The translations under genes were made by a program, and so were the position numbers. A stretch of 64,000 bases of DNA from positions 186,001 to 250,000 of the forward strand of contig NZ_CP053435.1 of the NCBI RefSeq assembly GCF_013127955.1, read 5' to 3'. Under the pieces are notes generated by a model that searched no databases, was not told the origin of the DNA, and saw only the letters and a list, made by a program, of their open reading frames with translations. This document shows positions 36,674-45,282 of this stretch, piece by piece; positions within the stretch are counted from its first letter, which is position 1, and each line of letters opens with the position of its first letter. This DNA is from Spirosoma taeanense. Its GTDB lineage: Bacteria > Bacteroidota > Bacteroidia > Cytophagales > Spirosomataceae.

Positions 36674-37444
36674 TCATAACCTCGGCAGAGTCAATCCACC
36701 GTCAATTAGAATGACCTGGCCTGTTGAGTAGGGGAAGTCGCCACGAGCCAGCGCGGCTACGGCCCGGCCTACGTCGTCGGGATAGCCCCAGCGTTTCTGG
36801 ACGCAAAGGCCATCGTCAATCAGCTTATCGTATTTACTGGTTACGCCCGCCGTCATATCGGTTCGGATAATTCCCGGCCGAACTTCATAGACCGGTATGT
36901 CAAATTCACCCAGCCGGGCCGCAAACAACTGTGTGGTCATGCTCAGCCCTGCTTTTGCTACGCAGTACTCTCCCCGGTTAACCGACGCAACCGTTGCTGA
37001 TATGGACGACACATTGACGATGCAACCCGTAAAATCCGATTGCTCCGATTTCTGCTCAATCATCCAGTTGGCAGCAGCCTGGGTTAGAAAATAAGCTCCC
37101 TGCAGGTTGGTAGTCAGGACGTACTGAAAGCTTTCTTCCGTCGCTTCCAGAATGTCCCGCCGTTCTTTCGGAGCTACCCCCGCGTTATTGACCAGGACGT
37201 TCAACCGCCCGAAATGCGACCGGATGTTATCCAGCATCGTGCGTCGGGTTTCCGTTGAGGCCACGTCGCCCTGACAGTAAAGCACCTCGGCGCCCACGGT
37301 TCGCAAACTGTCCAGCGCTTCGCGGGCCGCTTCCTCCGGTCGTACGCCGTTGATTGCTAAATCAAATCCAGCTCTGGCGAGGTGTTCGGCAATGCCGTAG
37401 CCAATGCCGCGGCTGCCACCCGTGATGAACGCTACTTTTTTCAT
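36674..37444 (-). CDS. SDR family dehydrogenase annotated as 3-ketoacyl-ACP reductase type
   Basis: A 256-residue short-chain dehydrogenase. AFITGGSRGIGYGIAEHLARAG is the NAD(P) site (split here, 5-26), NVLVNNAGVAPKERRDIL the NNAG motif, SISA with YCVAKAG the active site, and DDVGRAVAALARGDFPYSTGQVILIDGG the C-terminus. It is closest in wording to the bacterial 3-oxoacyl-ACP reductase-like group often found in sugar-acid operons. Here it lies between OYE and Gfo/Idh/MocA genes, so a sugar or uronate dehydrogenase role is more likely than fatty-acid synthesis. That is inference. Confidence 0.87.
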   Translation of the reverse strand: MKKVAFITGGSRGIGYGIAEHLARAGFDLAINGVRPEEAAREALDSLRTVGAEVLYCQGDVASTETRRTMLDNIRSHFGRLNVLVNNAGVAPKERRDILEATEESFQYVLTTNLQGAYFLTQAAANWMIEQKSEQSDFTGCIVNVSSISATVASVNRGEYCVAKAGLSMTTQLFAARLGEFDIPVYEVRPGIIRTDMTAGVTSKYDKLIDDGLCVQKRWGYPDDVGRAVAALARGDFPYSTGQVILIDGGLTLPRL

Positions 37445-37486
37445 TACGTTTCGCTGTCCTTGATTGTCATTTACTTCGTCGAGCCG

Positions 37487-37532
37487 TTTGTAGTCATGAA
37501 TTGTATGGCGATGAATGACTACAAATGACTAC
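37487..37532. promoter_or_regulatory. Dyad and repeated 8-mer upstream of the SDR gene
   Basis: TTTGTAGTCAT (37487-37497) and ATGACTACAAA (37515-37525) form a perfect 11-bp dyad. ATGACTAC occurs twice in direct order (37515-37522 and 37525-37532) and once inverted (37490-37497). This intergenic block, 42-88 nt before the SDR ATG, looks like a regulator-binding region. Confidence 0.4.
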
Positions 37533-37552
37533 CCATAGCCAGGCCGGTATGA

Positions 37553-38992
37553 CTAATTTTTTAACGCTTTTAACTCCTCCGCCTGGGGCAGTTTTTTGTA
37601 ATCTGGGTCCAACGGGTAACACCCTGAAATAAGGCCGTTACGCGGAGCCGTCGTGCAATCCGAAAATGTACGGCAGAGCTGGTTACGGGTTAGAGGCTGA
37701 CCCGCCAGCATATCGGCGGGCATCGTTGGATACGACAGCACCATCCGGCCAAAGCCCACGCTATCGGCCATACCCATCCGCAGCACGTACTGCGCTACAT
37801 TGGGCAGCCACTCCTGCAGGTACGAATAGCCCGAGCCGATGATAACCAGTTCGGGAAACGCCTTTTTTAATTCGTGCGTTACGTCGAGTTGCCGCTTCAC
37901 GCCCAGCAGAGGGTCTTCGGGCGGGAGATACCCATCCGAGGGCGGAAACAGGGCGGGACGCATCAGGTGCGGATTGTAGTAGGGACTGCCACCCGTAATG
38001 CACACCAATTGAATCCCCAGTGACTGAACGAGGTCAAGAACTGCCTTTGTCTCGGTTAGGTCAACGCCTAATCCGTTGGCTTGACCACCGAAGGCAAACG
38101 GGTATTGATCGGCGGGTTCGGGAATGCCGACCTCGTCGGGGCCTTTTTTAAACGGCAGAAAATCGAAGGCGCTCAAACGAATACCCATTTCCAGCCCCGG
38201 CGCGGCCTGCCGGATACCTTCTACAATGCTGCGCAGGTAGCGCGTGCGGTTTTCGAAACTACCGCCGTATTTGCCGGGTCGGTTGACCGCGCTCAGGAAC
38301 TCGTGGCCGAGGTAGCCATGACAATGTTTAATATCGACAAAATCGAACCCGGCTTTCTGGGCCAGCACAGCTGCTTCGACGTAATGCTCAATAATTTGAT
38401 CAATCTCGTCGTCGGTCAACGTGGGGTAGTCCGCATCCATCCCGAAGCGTTTGTTCAGAAACGGGTGACTATACAGAATCTTCGACTCGAACGCTTTGTG
38501 GCTGTGAGGTTTGCAGAACCGCCCTGAATGGGTCAGCTGCAGACCAATCAGCAGGTCGTCGGTGCGGCCAAATTTCTCGGTATGCTGGTCGAGAATGAGT
38601 TGGCGCAGGGCCACAAAATCATCGAACGTGTTGGTGTTCAGAACCAGTTGGTTAGGGTTCGCCTTACCCGAATGGCAAACCGCCACAGCTTCGCAGCCGA
38701 ACAGCAGCTTGGCTCCGCTCACGGCGAATTTTGTCCACCGATTGCGCGTAAAGGATGAAGGACGCCCATCAGTTGTCCCGTCCCAGCCCTCCATGGGCAG
38801 AATACAGAGGCTGTTTCCGATTGCCTTCCCTGATTTCAGTTGGATTGACCGGTTGAAGGGACTATCGGCTGGCGGCAGCAGTGTTTCGTCGAATGGTAAA
38901 CTAATGGCATTGGTTTGCAGATAATTCTGCAAATCAAGAGCTGTTTTTAGCTGGGCTATTCGGGGGTATCGGGGCTTATTTTTAGCGCTCAT
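37553..38992 (-). CDS. Old Yellow Enzyme-family NADH:flavin oxidoreductase
   Basis: A 479-residue FMN-dependent TIM-barrel enzyme. The start contains [24 protein letters not shown]. Family landmarks are QLTHSGR near 155, [29 protein letters not shown] (split here) with the His pair, GRF-like segments and IGSGYSYLQ. It lacks the C-terminal Fe-S and FAD domains of the 2,4-dienoyl-CoA reductase type. OYE enzymes reduce activated C=C bonds. The next gene upstream, GH88, is 14 nt away and releases unsaturated uronates (4,5-double bond), an attractive but unproven link. Confidence 0.9.
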   Translation of the reverse strand: MSAKNKPRYPRIAQLKTALDLQNYLQTNAISLPFDETLLPPADSPFNRSIQLKSGKAIGNSLCILPMEGWDGTTDGRPSSFTRNRWTKFAVSGAKLLFGCEAVAVCHSGKANPNQLVLNTNTFDDFVALRQLILDQHTEKFGRTDDLLIGLQLTHSGRFCKPHSHKAFESKILYSHPFLNKRFGMDADYPTLTDDEIDQIIEHYVEAAVLAQKAGFDFVDIKHCHGYLGHEFLSAVNRPGKYGGSFENRTRYLRSIVEGIRQAAPGLEMGIRLSAFDFLPFKKGPDEVGIPEPADQYPFAFGGQANGLGVDLTETKAVLDLVQSLGIQLVCITGGSPYYNPHLMRPALFPPSDGYLPPEDPLLGVKRQLDVTHELKKAFPELVIIGSGYSYLQEWLPNVAQYVLRMGMADSVGFGRMVLSYPTMPADMLAGQPLTRNQLCRTFSDCTTAPRNGLISGCYPLDPDYKKLPQAEELKALKN

Positions 38993-39006
38993 GAGGGCAG
39001 GGGCAA

Positions 39007-40419
39007 TCAGGCGTTCCGGTGGGTTGATATTCCGCTGAAAAAAGCATAATACGGCTCGCCCTTACTGATACGCTGGAGGTAAAGGGCTACTTCGCGGGCG
39101 TGGTAGTCGCCCCACATACTCGACTCGCCATACGGGATTTTGCTGCCTGTGGGTACGTAATCCCATCCGTTGGGTCGGTGGTAAATCGAATGAAGAATCA
39201 ACCCCTGGTGGCTCGGGTCAGTGCTGAGGTAGGGCTCATCGAAGAGGGCGTGCAGCACCGTCAAACCCGCCTGCCAGTAACGCTGTCCGGCTTCGGCTTC
39301 GCCTTTTTCGGTCAGGTATCTGCCCAGCCGAAGCAGGCCCTGCGCACCGATGGCGGCTGCTGAGCTGTCGACGGGTTCATGTTCATTATACGGATCGGCC
39401 GGGCGGTCGAGGTAATCGCCCAGTTTGTGCAGGTTGGGCGCACCCGTGTCCCAATACGGAATCCCGTTAGTGGGGGTGTATTCAATGTAAAAATCGCAGG
39501 TGGCACGGGCGGCTTTCAGCAGGAAGGCTTCTATCCGTTCGCGGCCGCCGAGGGGCTCCAGCTCACGGTCATCGAGCGTTGCCAGGTATTCCAGTTCTTC
39601 TGGGAAACCGCACATCGCCCAGGCCAGTCCGCGCGTCCAGGTTGTAAAGCCCGAATACCCCTGCTGCGAATTGGGGCACCGAAAGTTACCGTCTTTTACA
39701 TTAAAGACGCTTTCGTGGGCGGTACGTCCCCAAAGATCATACGTATCGCGGCCCTCACCGTAAAAGATGGAGTAGTCGGCGGTGGCTTTCATGTGCAGAA
39801 TGGCCCGTTCCAGCAGGCTGATCCGTGCGTCGCCTTCGGCCTGAAATACGTGTCCTAAGCTATGGCTCAGCACCAGTGCCCGGCAGGAACGAATGGTGTC
39901 GACAAAAAGCGAGTGCGGCCCATTGAACGAATGGATAAAGCCCGCATCGGTGTTCTGGTTGTTTTTAATGGCTGTCCAGCGGCTGGCCTGAACGGCTCCG
40001 GAGATTTTAAGGGCAAGTTCGTAGAAGTTACGCTCCTGCTCATTGAAAGGAAGTTTCCCCTCCATCATCAGCCGTAGCAGGTTCCCGTAGGTGCTGACGT
40101 TGTTGAAGCCGTGGTCGTGAACGCCGATATGGCTGACGTGCGGAGCCATCACCTCGACGGTCTTTTTGCGGCCCATATCGAGAAAATACGGATCGCCGGT
40201 AGCGTCAAATTGGAGAATGGCCGAGCCGTACTGAAAGCCCTGCGTCCATTCGGTCCAGCCGCGGGTGGTATATTGGCCCTGCACCGTAAACACAGGCGAT
40301 CCTTTGGCCGTGTCGTACTGCTGATCAATCAGGCGTATTTTCTGGGCGGAAAGCTCCCAGAAACGGCTAAGTTTAGTTGAGAAGTCGGTGGGCTGTAGAT
40401 CGTTGTTAATCTGAATCAT
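39007..40419 (-). CDS. Glycoside hydrolase family 88 (unsaturated glucuronyl hydrolase type)
   Basis: A 470-residue alpha/alpha-barrel enzyme without a clear signal peptide. Landmarks are [19 protein letters not shown], then [14 protein letters not shown] (region of one catalytic Asp), [62 protein letters not shown] (split in thirds here). GH88 enzymes hydrolyse 4,5-unsaturated uronates from glycosaminoglycan, alginate-like or pectin oligosaccharides made by lyases. It is the first gene of the leftward cluster. An 8-7-8 dyad sits 42 nt before its ATG. Confidence 0.9.
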   Translation of the reverse strand: MIQINNDLQPTDFSTKLSRFWELSAQKIRLIDQQYDTAKGSPVFTVQGQYTTRGWTEWTQGFQYGSAILQFDATGDPYFLDMGRKKTVEVMAPHVSHIGVHDHGFNNVSTYGNLLRLMMEGKLPFNEQERNFYELALKISGAVQASRWTAIKNNQNTDAGFIHSFNGPHSLFVDTIRSCRALVLSHSLGHVFQAEGDARISLLERAILHMKATADYSIFYGEGRDTYDLWGRTAHESVFNVKDGNFRCPNSQQGYSGFTTWTRGLAWAMCGFPEELEYLATLDDRELEPLGGRERIEAFLLKAARATCDFYIEYTPTNGIPYWDTGAPNLHKLGDYLDRPADPYNEHEPVDSSAAAIGAQGLLRLGRYLTEKGEAEAGQRYWQAGLTVLHALFDEPYLSTDPSHQGLILHSIYHRPNGWDYVPTGSKIPYGESSMWGDYHAREVALYLQRISKGEPYYAFFSGISTHRNA

Positions 40420-40460
40420 TCGTCGGTTTGGAAGGAATACCCCGACAAAAGGAAAGGCTA

Positions 40461-40483
40461 TCCATAACTTACTACGTTATGGA
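40461..40483. promoter_or_regulatory. 8-7-8 dyad, candidate operator upstream of the GH88 cluster
   Basis: TCCATAAC (40461-40468) and GTTATGGA (40476-40483) are perfect inverted arms spaced by 7 nt. It lies 42 nt before the GH88 ATG (leftward) and 86 nt before the MNT ATG (rightward), so it could control one or both directions. Confidence 0.45.
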
Positions 40484-40569
40484 CCAGCGATTTTATACGA
40501 ATAAGCATACAGCCGGTTGCCTTATATAGACTTAATTAGAGACTCACGAAATTTCTTACTTTTACTGCC

Positions 40570-40890
40570 ATGCTGTCCATCAAACTCATAGCGGCTGAAT
40601 TTAAGTGCGAACTGCAGCAATTATATGGCGATCAGCTGGCAGGGCTGGTTCTGTTTGGGTCCTATGCACGGGGAAATAATCAAGTAGAGTCAGATGTCGA
40701 TTTTGCAGTGGTGCTCAGGGACCCGAATACTCGCTCTACAGATGAGATAGTCAGACTCGTGCCAATCAGCACAGCGTTAAGCCTGAAATACGGTGTTATC
40801 GTATCCATATTGCCCGTATCAGAGAAAAAGCTATCTGCCTCTATGCAAGGCGTTTATCAGGAAATCAGACGAGAGGGTATTCTAGTATGA
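40570..40890 (+). CDS. MNT-type nucleotidyltransferase, antitoxin-like
   Basis: A 106-residue protein of the polymerase-beta superfamily. The motif GSYARGNNQVESDVD fits GSx10DxD exactly, with Gly30, Ser31, Asp42 and Asp44. Small MNT proteins of this size act as antitoxins that AMPylate a HEPN toxin (family knowledge, MntA/HepT). The HEPN partner follows and overlaps by 4 nt (ATGA at 40887-40890), so translation is coupled. Codon and base use look more AT-rich than neighbouring genes by eye. It is embedded in sugar-catabolism genes, which suggests insertion as a module. Confidence 0.88.
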   Translation: MLSIKLIAAEFKCELQQLYGDQLAGLVLFGSYARGNNQVESDVDFAVVLRDPNTRSTDEIVRLVPISTALSLKYGVIVSILPVSEKKLSASMQGVYQEIRREGILV

Positions 40891-41291
40891 GTCGGTTATA
40901 CGAAGCGTCTCAGGCGCTTGAACGGGCTGAAGAAACGCTTCAGGAATCTGCTTATAATTTAGAGGGCGGCTTCCCCGTAGTTACCGTTAACCGTGCGTAT
41001 TATGCTGTTTTTTACTGCTTAACAGCATTACTTCATACAGAGGGGGTTTATACAAAACGGCACTCTGGCGCACACGGAAAATTTCACGAACTCTTCGTAC
41101 GAACGAACCGGTTTCCGGCCGAAGCCGCACAATGGGCGCAGTTTGTTTTTCAACTCCGACAGGCAGGGGATTATGATTTAGAAGCTGATATTACCGATGA
41201 ACAGGCACAACTGGCTTTAGCGTATGCCCGGCAATTCTTCACGTTAGCCCAGCAATACATAAATAATTTACTTTCTTCTCAATCCGAATGA
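40887..41291 (+). CDS. HEPN domain protein (UPF0332 type), putative toxin
   Basis: A 134-residue helical protein. NRAYYAVFY at 35-43 with a later ADY-like element (QAGDYDLEADI) marks the UPF0332/HEPN group that pairs with MNT proteins. The nuclease motif Rx4-6H of HEPN RNases may be R58-HSGA-H63, but it lies in the family's KRHSG-type helix and may not be catalytic, so toxicity is uncertain. It overlaps MNT by 4 nt at its start and the next gene by 4 nt at its end (41288-41291). Confidence 0.83.
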   Translation: MSRLYEASQALERAEETLQESAYNLEGGFPVVTVNRAYYAVFYCLTALLHTEGVYTKRHSGAHGKFHELFVRTNRFPAEAAQWAQFVFQLRQAGDYDLEADITDEQAQLALAYARQFFTLAQQYINNLLSSQSE

Positions 41292-42220
41292 GCACTTTTT
41301 CCCGACGCCAGTTTTTACGCTCGTCTGCCGTTGTTACTGGTAGCGCCCTGATGCCGGCGTTTCCAGCGTTGAAAGTGGTACAAAAACCTCTGCGGTTGGG
41401 TGGCCCTATTTTTCTTAAAAGCGACGATCCGTCCGAATTAGCCCGTGAACATCGGCGGTTGCGTTACAGTGCCGCTTACGTTCCGAACGTTGATCTCAAG
41501 GATACCCCGAAGATTGAAGCTATTCGGAAGGCGTTTACCGATCAGAACGTTCTGATTGCCGAGGTTGGTGCCTGGGTCAATATGCTGGATCAGGATGCTG
41601 AGAAGCGTCGCAAAAACATGGCTTATGTGACCGATCGGCTGGCTCTGGCCGAAGCCGTTGGGGCCTTAACCTGCGTCAATATTGCGGGCTCTTACAATCC
41701 CAAAAACTGGGACGGGCCGGATGCGCGAAACCTGTCGAAAGACTTTTTCGACGCTACAGTCGAGAATTGTCGGAACATAATCGATGCTGTAAAGCCGAAG
41801 CGGGCGAAATTCGCGCTGGAAATGATGGGCTGGAGTTTGCCCGATGGAGCAGACTCATATCTGAAATTCATCAAAGCCATTGATCGTCCGGCTTTCGGCG
41901 CTCACGTCGACATTGCCAACATCATCAACACGCCCGAACGTTACTATACCAATACGGCGCTGATCAACGACACGTTTCGCAAGCTGGGCCGGTGGATTGT
42001 GTCGTGTCACGCGAAAGATATTTACGGCAAGGATGGCCACTTTGCCGAAACCATGCCGGGTCGGGGCGGCATGGACTACGTAACATACATTCGTAACGTA
42101 ACGGCCTTACCGCGCGAGGTGCCCTTATTGCTGGAGCACCTGCGCACGGCCGAGGAATATGACGAAGCGCGGCAGTTTGTTATTAGTAAAGCAGCAGAAG
42201 CTCAGATTCCGCTGGCATAG
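41288..42220 (+). CDS. Tat-exported sugar phosphate isomerase/epimerase family TIM barrel
   Basis: A 310-residue protein. The Tat signal is SRRQFLRSSAVVTGSALMPA near 5-24. The xylose-isomerase-like TIM barrel shows NIAGSY near 125, FALEMMGWSLPDG (metal-region Glu), FGAHVDIANIIN and SCHAKDIYG (metal-region His/Asp), then a late PLLLEHL with Glu. These would bind a divalent metal and act on a sugar or derivative. The ATG overlaps the HEPN stop codon, so it is in one translational string with MNT/HEPN. Its partners in sugar use are more likely the flanking GH88 and GH125. Confidence 0.87.
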   Translation: MSTFSRRQFLRSSAVVTGSALMPAFPALKVVQKPLRLGGPIFLKSDDPSELAREHRRLRYSAAYVPNVDLKDTPKIEAIRKAFTDQNVLIAEVGAWVNMLDQDAEKRRKNMAYVTDRLALAEAVGALTCVNIAGSYNPKNWDGPDARNLSKDFFDATVENCRNIIDAVKPKRAKFALEMMGWSLPDGADSYLKFIKAIDRPAFGAHVDIANIINTPERYYTNTALINDTFRKLGRWIVSCHAKDIYGKDGHFAETMPGRGGMDYVTYIRNVTALPREVPLLLEHLRTAEEYDEARQFVISKAAEAQIPLA

Positions 42221-42237
42221 GTGCGTTCTGAATGGCC

Positions 42238-42276
42238 GAATTTGTCAAATTCAGCATTACTGCTTCTGTAAGCAGG
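42238..42276 (+). terminator. Two short hairpins after the TIM-barrel gene
   Basis: GAATTT (42238-42243) pairs with AAATTC (42247-42252), and CTGCTT (42260-42265) pairs with AAGCAG (42270-42275). They separate the TIM-barrel gene from the convergent GH125 gene. Neither is strong. Confidence 0.4.
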
Positions 42277-42293
42277 GGATCTTTACCTGGAAA

Positions 42294-43745
42294 TTAAAGA
42301 GGCTTGTTCAGCAAATGCGGGCGCTCGGCGGCTACCTTCAGCATGAGCTCACCGAAGAGCGTATTCGCCCACGCGAACCACTTCCGGGTGAATTTAGCCG
42401 GGTCGTCCTGATCGAAGGACTCGTGCATGAAGCCCGTTCCGGCATGGGTTTTCTTTAAGAAACGTAATTGAGCGAGAATTTCCTGATCGTCGGTCGAGGT
42501 CAGCGCCCGCATGATGATGCTCATTGGCCAGATGCTGCTGATCAACGTGTGCGGACTGCCAATACCTTCGGCGGCTTTCCCCTGAAAGAAGTATGGATTG
42601 TCGGGGCTTAACACAAACCGACGGGTGTTTTTGTAAACCGGATCGCTGGCTGGACAAACCCCCAGATAAGGCAACGCCAGCAGATTCGGTACGTTGGCGT
42701 CGTCCTGAAGCAGCCGATTCCCATAGCCGTCAATTTCCATTGCGTACATTCTGCCGTATTTGGGATGATTGATAATGGCATGTGCTTTCAGGGCCGTTTC
42801 GACTTCGCTGGCCAATGCCCGGCACTCGCTGGCAAACTGAGCTAGATCCATTCCTGCATTACCAGTGGGGGCAATCCTGTCAATCATGGTGGCCAGCTGC
42901 CGGAACGACACAACCGTAAACCAGTTCGATGGAACGTAGAACGGAAAGACCGTTGCGTCATCGGAGGGGCGGAAGATGCTATGGATTAAGCCAATTGGGC
43001 GAGTCGGGTTGCCATATCCATTACCCGGTACGGTATCCGTCGACCAGGCGGTTTCGCGGCCAAATTGGTAAGGACCCCGAGTTGTTTTACGTTGTTGCTG
43101 GCGACAGGTTTGCAGCGCCAGTTGCATCGCCTGTAGCCAGTCGGCATCAAACGGGCTGGTGTCGCCGGTAGTCTGCCAGTAGTGGTATGCCAGCCGGATG
43201 GGATAACAGAGCGAATCCAACTCCCATTTACGCTCGTGGATTCCCGGCTTCATATCGGTAAAGTCTTTTTTCCACTCGCCTTCCTTCGTCGGTTCTGCAT
43301 AGAACGCATTCGCATAAGGGTCCCGGAGAATACACTGGGTTTGCCGTCGAATTACGCCCGCAATCAGTTGACGCAGTGCCGGGTCCTGCTTCGTTAGCGG
43401 CAGGTAAGGCCACACCTGCGCCGTACTGTCGCGCAGCCACATGGCGTCAATATCACCCGTGATGACGAACGTGTCGGGCTGAGCGTTGCTGTTCCTGAAC
43501 TGAACAGTCGTGTCGAGAGTATTGGGAAAGCAGTTTTCAAACAGCCAGGCCAATTCCGGATCGCGGATGGTTTTGTGCATCCGTTCAATAGTCTGTTCAA
43601 CGGCCGAACTGGTAAAATTACGCTGTCCGGCCGTCGTTCGAACGACTGGGAAATCCGTAGGGGCGGTTGCCCAACCCGACTGGCGACTCAACAGCAGGCT
43701 AACACCCGCCCCGGCTGACCGGGCTATAAAATGACGACGATTCAT
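42294..43745 (-). CDS. Glycoside hydrolase family 125 (exo-alpha-1,6-mannosidase type), Tat-exported
   Basis: A 483-residue alpha/alpha-barrel enzyme. The Tat signal is NRRHFIARSAGAGVSLLLS near 2-20. Family landmarks are ITGDIDAMWLRDSTAQVWPYL (split here) near 96-116, FTDMKPGIHERKWELDSLCYP, and SSIWPMSIIMRALTS near the C-terminus, which carry the acid/base residues. GH125 removes non-reducing terminal alpha-1,6-mannose without a metal, typically from N-glycan or fungal mannan material. It starts at ATG 43745 and is a single leftward gene. Confidence 0.93.
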   Translation of the reverse strand: MNRRHFIARSAGAGVSLLLSRQSGWATAPTDFPVVRTTAGQRNFTSSAVEQTIERMHKTIRDPELAWLFENCFPNTLDTTVQFRNSNAQPDTFVITGDIDAMWLRDSTAQVWPYLPLTKQDPALRQLIAGVIRRQTQCILRDPYANAFYAEPTKEGEWKKDFTDMKPGIHERKWELDSLCYPIRLAYHYWQTTGDTSPFDADWLQAMQLALQTCRQQQRKTTRGPYQFGRETAWSTDTVPGNGYGNPTRPIGLIHSIFRPSDDATVFPFYVPSNWFTVVSFRQLATMIDRIAPTGNAGMDLAQFASECRALASEVETALKAHAIINHPKYGRMYAMEIDGYGNRLLQDDANVPNLLALPYLGVCPASDPVYKNTRRFVLSPDNPYFFQGKAAEGIGSPHTLISSIWPMSIIMRALTSTDDQEILAQLRFLKKTHAGTGFMHESFDQDDPAKFTRKWFAWANTLFGELMLKVAAERPHLLNKPL

Positions 43746-43952
43746 GGAAAGTATGCCGATGGTTAGTTGATGGTTACAGATTGCAGTGCCATCAAATGCT
43801 CGTTGTATAAGATGATAACCAGATTAGTAGTTTCGTTGACTTGAGCCCGGAAGTACGTAAAAAAGCAGGCTTTTCGCAATCAGGAGTTCCAGGCGATTAT
43901 CGTCTGAGATTTGGTTATACGTATGGATTAGGCGTTGAAGACCGTAATAAAA

Positions 43953-44007
43953 TAAGCCCGGTTTGGCCTGCCATCCCCAAAGATGCCATTCCGCCAAACC
44001 GGGCTTA
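43953..44007 (-). terminator. Hairpin after the ScyD/ScyE-like gene
   Basis: TAAGCCCGGTTTGGC (43953-43967) pairs with GCCAAACCGGGCTTA (43993-44007), a perfect 15-bp stem with a 25-nt loop. It lies 17 nt past the leftward stop at 44024 and is followed leftward by TTTTATTACGG. Confidence 0.8.
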
Positions 44008-44023
44008 CTCGTAAAAGTCTTAC

Positions 44024-45025
44024 TTAATACGTAATCCGCTGCACTTTGCCATCCATCAGGCTATTGATGTAATACGTATTGGCAGTGTGACCCATCACAA
44101 TGGAGGTCGGCATGTTCAGGTTTTGCAACAGCGTAGTCGACTGACCACCCACCGATTGTGTCAGCTTACCCGTACCCGGCGTGGGCCCCTGCTGGCCAAA
44201 TTCGGCTACGGTCAGGACAAGAGGCCGTTTGTCGGCACCAAGGACAATGTCGACCAGGCTCGTAAACCCTTCCTGATAAACGGATACGTTGCCGTTAAGG
44301 TCCAGTTGATAAATTCTGGCTTTACCTACCGGGAATGGGAAGCCGAACAGGGTTGATACCAGAAACTTCTGTCCATCAAAGACAATCCCTGTCGGTACGG
44401 CCTGAATGCCCGGAGGACCTACCGGCGTAGGGTTCGCAATGCCGGGAATTGTTGCAAATACGCTGAGATTGCCCGTTTTGCTCCGGCGAATAATGGCGTT
44501 AGCCGCTGCGTCCGCAATAAACATATCGCCGTCGGGGCCAAACGTCAGGTTATAGAGGTTCGACTCGCCGGTATCCTCGGCAAAATTGTAATCGAGCACA
44601 AACTTGCCAATTGGTTCGCTGTCCAGCTGCCCGGCCGTGAGCGGCTGATCGCCCGGTTTAAACGAGGCCACATTGGCTTTATAAAGCTTATCGTCGACGC
44701 CATGCAGAATGTACAGGATGCCGTCTTTATAAGCCAGATGGTTGAGCCCGTCGGGTGTGCCTTCGGGACTGACGGCAACCGAGAAGCCCGTAATGACCGG
44801 ATAGATTTTGCCATCGGGAGTAATAACCGATACTTTGCCAGCGGCCACTTCCGTAACCCAGAGCTGGCCTTTTGGGTCAATGGCCATGCCCAGCGGGGCT
44901 GCCAGTCCGGTCGCGAAATCCTGCGTCTGCAACTGGCTGGTAGAGGTAAGCTCCCGGTGGTCCTGGCAGCTAAAGGCGAATAGAATAACTATCAGCGAAA
45001 GAATGTTGAGTGCTTTGATACGCAT
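44024..45025 (-). CDS. ScyD/ScyE family lipoprotein, beta-propeller
   Basis: A 333-residue lipoprotein with lipobox FAFSC, lipid site Cys20. NHL-like propeller repeats follow: LAAPLGMAIDPKGQLWVTEVAAGKVSVITPDG, HLAYKDGILYILHGVDDKLY, YNLTFGPDGDMFIADAAANAIIRR, and GIVFDGQKFLVSTLFGF (all parts under 20 residues when read singly). The layout matches ScyD/ScyE-family proteins first named in cyanobacterial scytonemin clusters, but the family is widespread and its function open. Most likely a ligand-binding scaffold on the outer membrane. Confidence 0.82.
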   Translation of the reverse strand: MRIKALNILSLIVILFAFSCQDHRELTSTSQLQTQDFATGLAAPLGMAIDPKGQLWVTEVAAGKVSVITPDGKIYPVITGFSVAVSPEGTPDGLNHLAYKDGILYILHGVDDKLYKANVASFKPGDQPLTAGQLDSEPIGKFVLDYNFAEDTGESNLYNLTFGPDGDMFIADAAANAIIRRSKTGNLSVFATIPGIANPTPVGPPGIQAVPTGIVFDGQKFLVSTLFGFPFPVGKARIYQLDLNGNVSVYQEGFTSLVDIVLGADKRPLVLTVAEFGQQGPTPGTGKLTQSVGGQSTTLLQNLNMPTSIVMGHTANTYYINSLMDGKVQRITY

Positions 45026-45059
45026 ACGTGTAATGGTTTGAAAGAGGTTTTATGAGTAT

Positions 45060-45100
45060 GCCAATTCCTTTATGGGAATTGGCTCAGCAAGCTACTGAGC
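45060..45100. other. Tandem hairpins in the region between ScyD/ScyE-like and esterase genes
   Basis: GCCAATTCC (45060-45068) pairs with GGAATTGGC (45075-45083). GCTCAG (45082-45087) pairs with CTGAGC (45095-45100) directly after it. They lie 35 nt upstream of the leftward ATG at 45025 and could be a 5' leader structure of that gene. Confidence 0.45.
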
Positions 45101-45282
45101 ATAGATGCAGGATGGCCGACCGTTAGAGTTAACGGTTGTCGTATAGATTATACGGTCTGAATAGCCCTGTACGAACCTGTTGAAATCTCGGTTCGTGTAA
45201 GCTGGTCAATGCTTTTGCGGAATGCGTCTGAAGGAGTTAATGCCTAAGCAGTAAAAACAGGGATTGGGCTTCTTCTCGCTGT

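Noticed and set aside
40560..41291. Abi-type phage defence island around MNT/HEPN
   Set aside because: No other defence genes (helicases, restriction, reverse transcriptase) occur nearby, so only the pair itself is supported.
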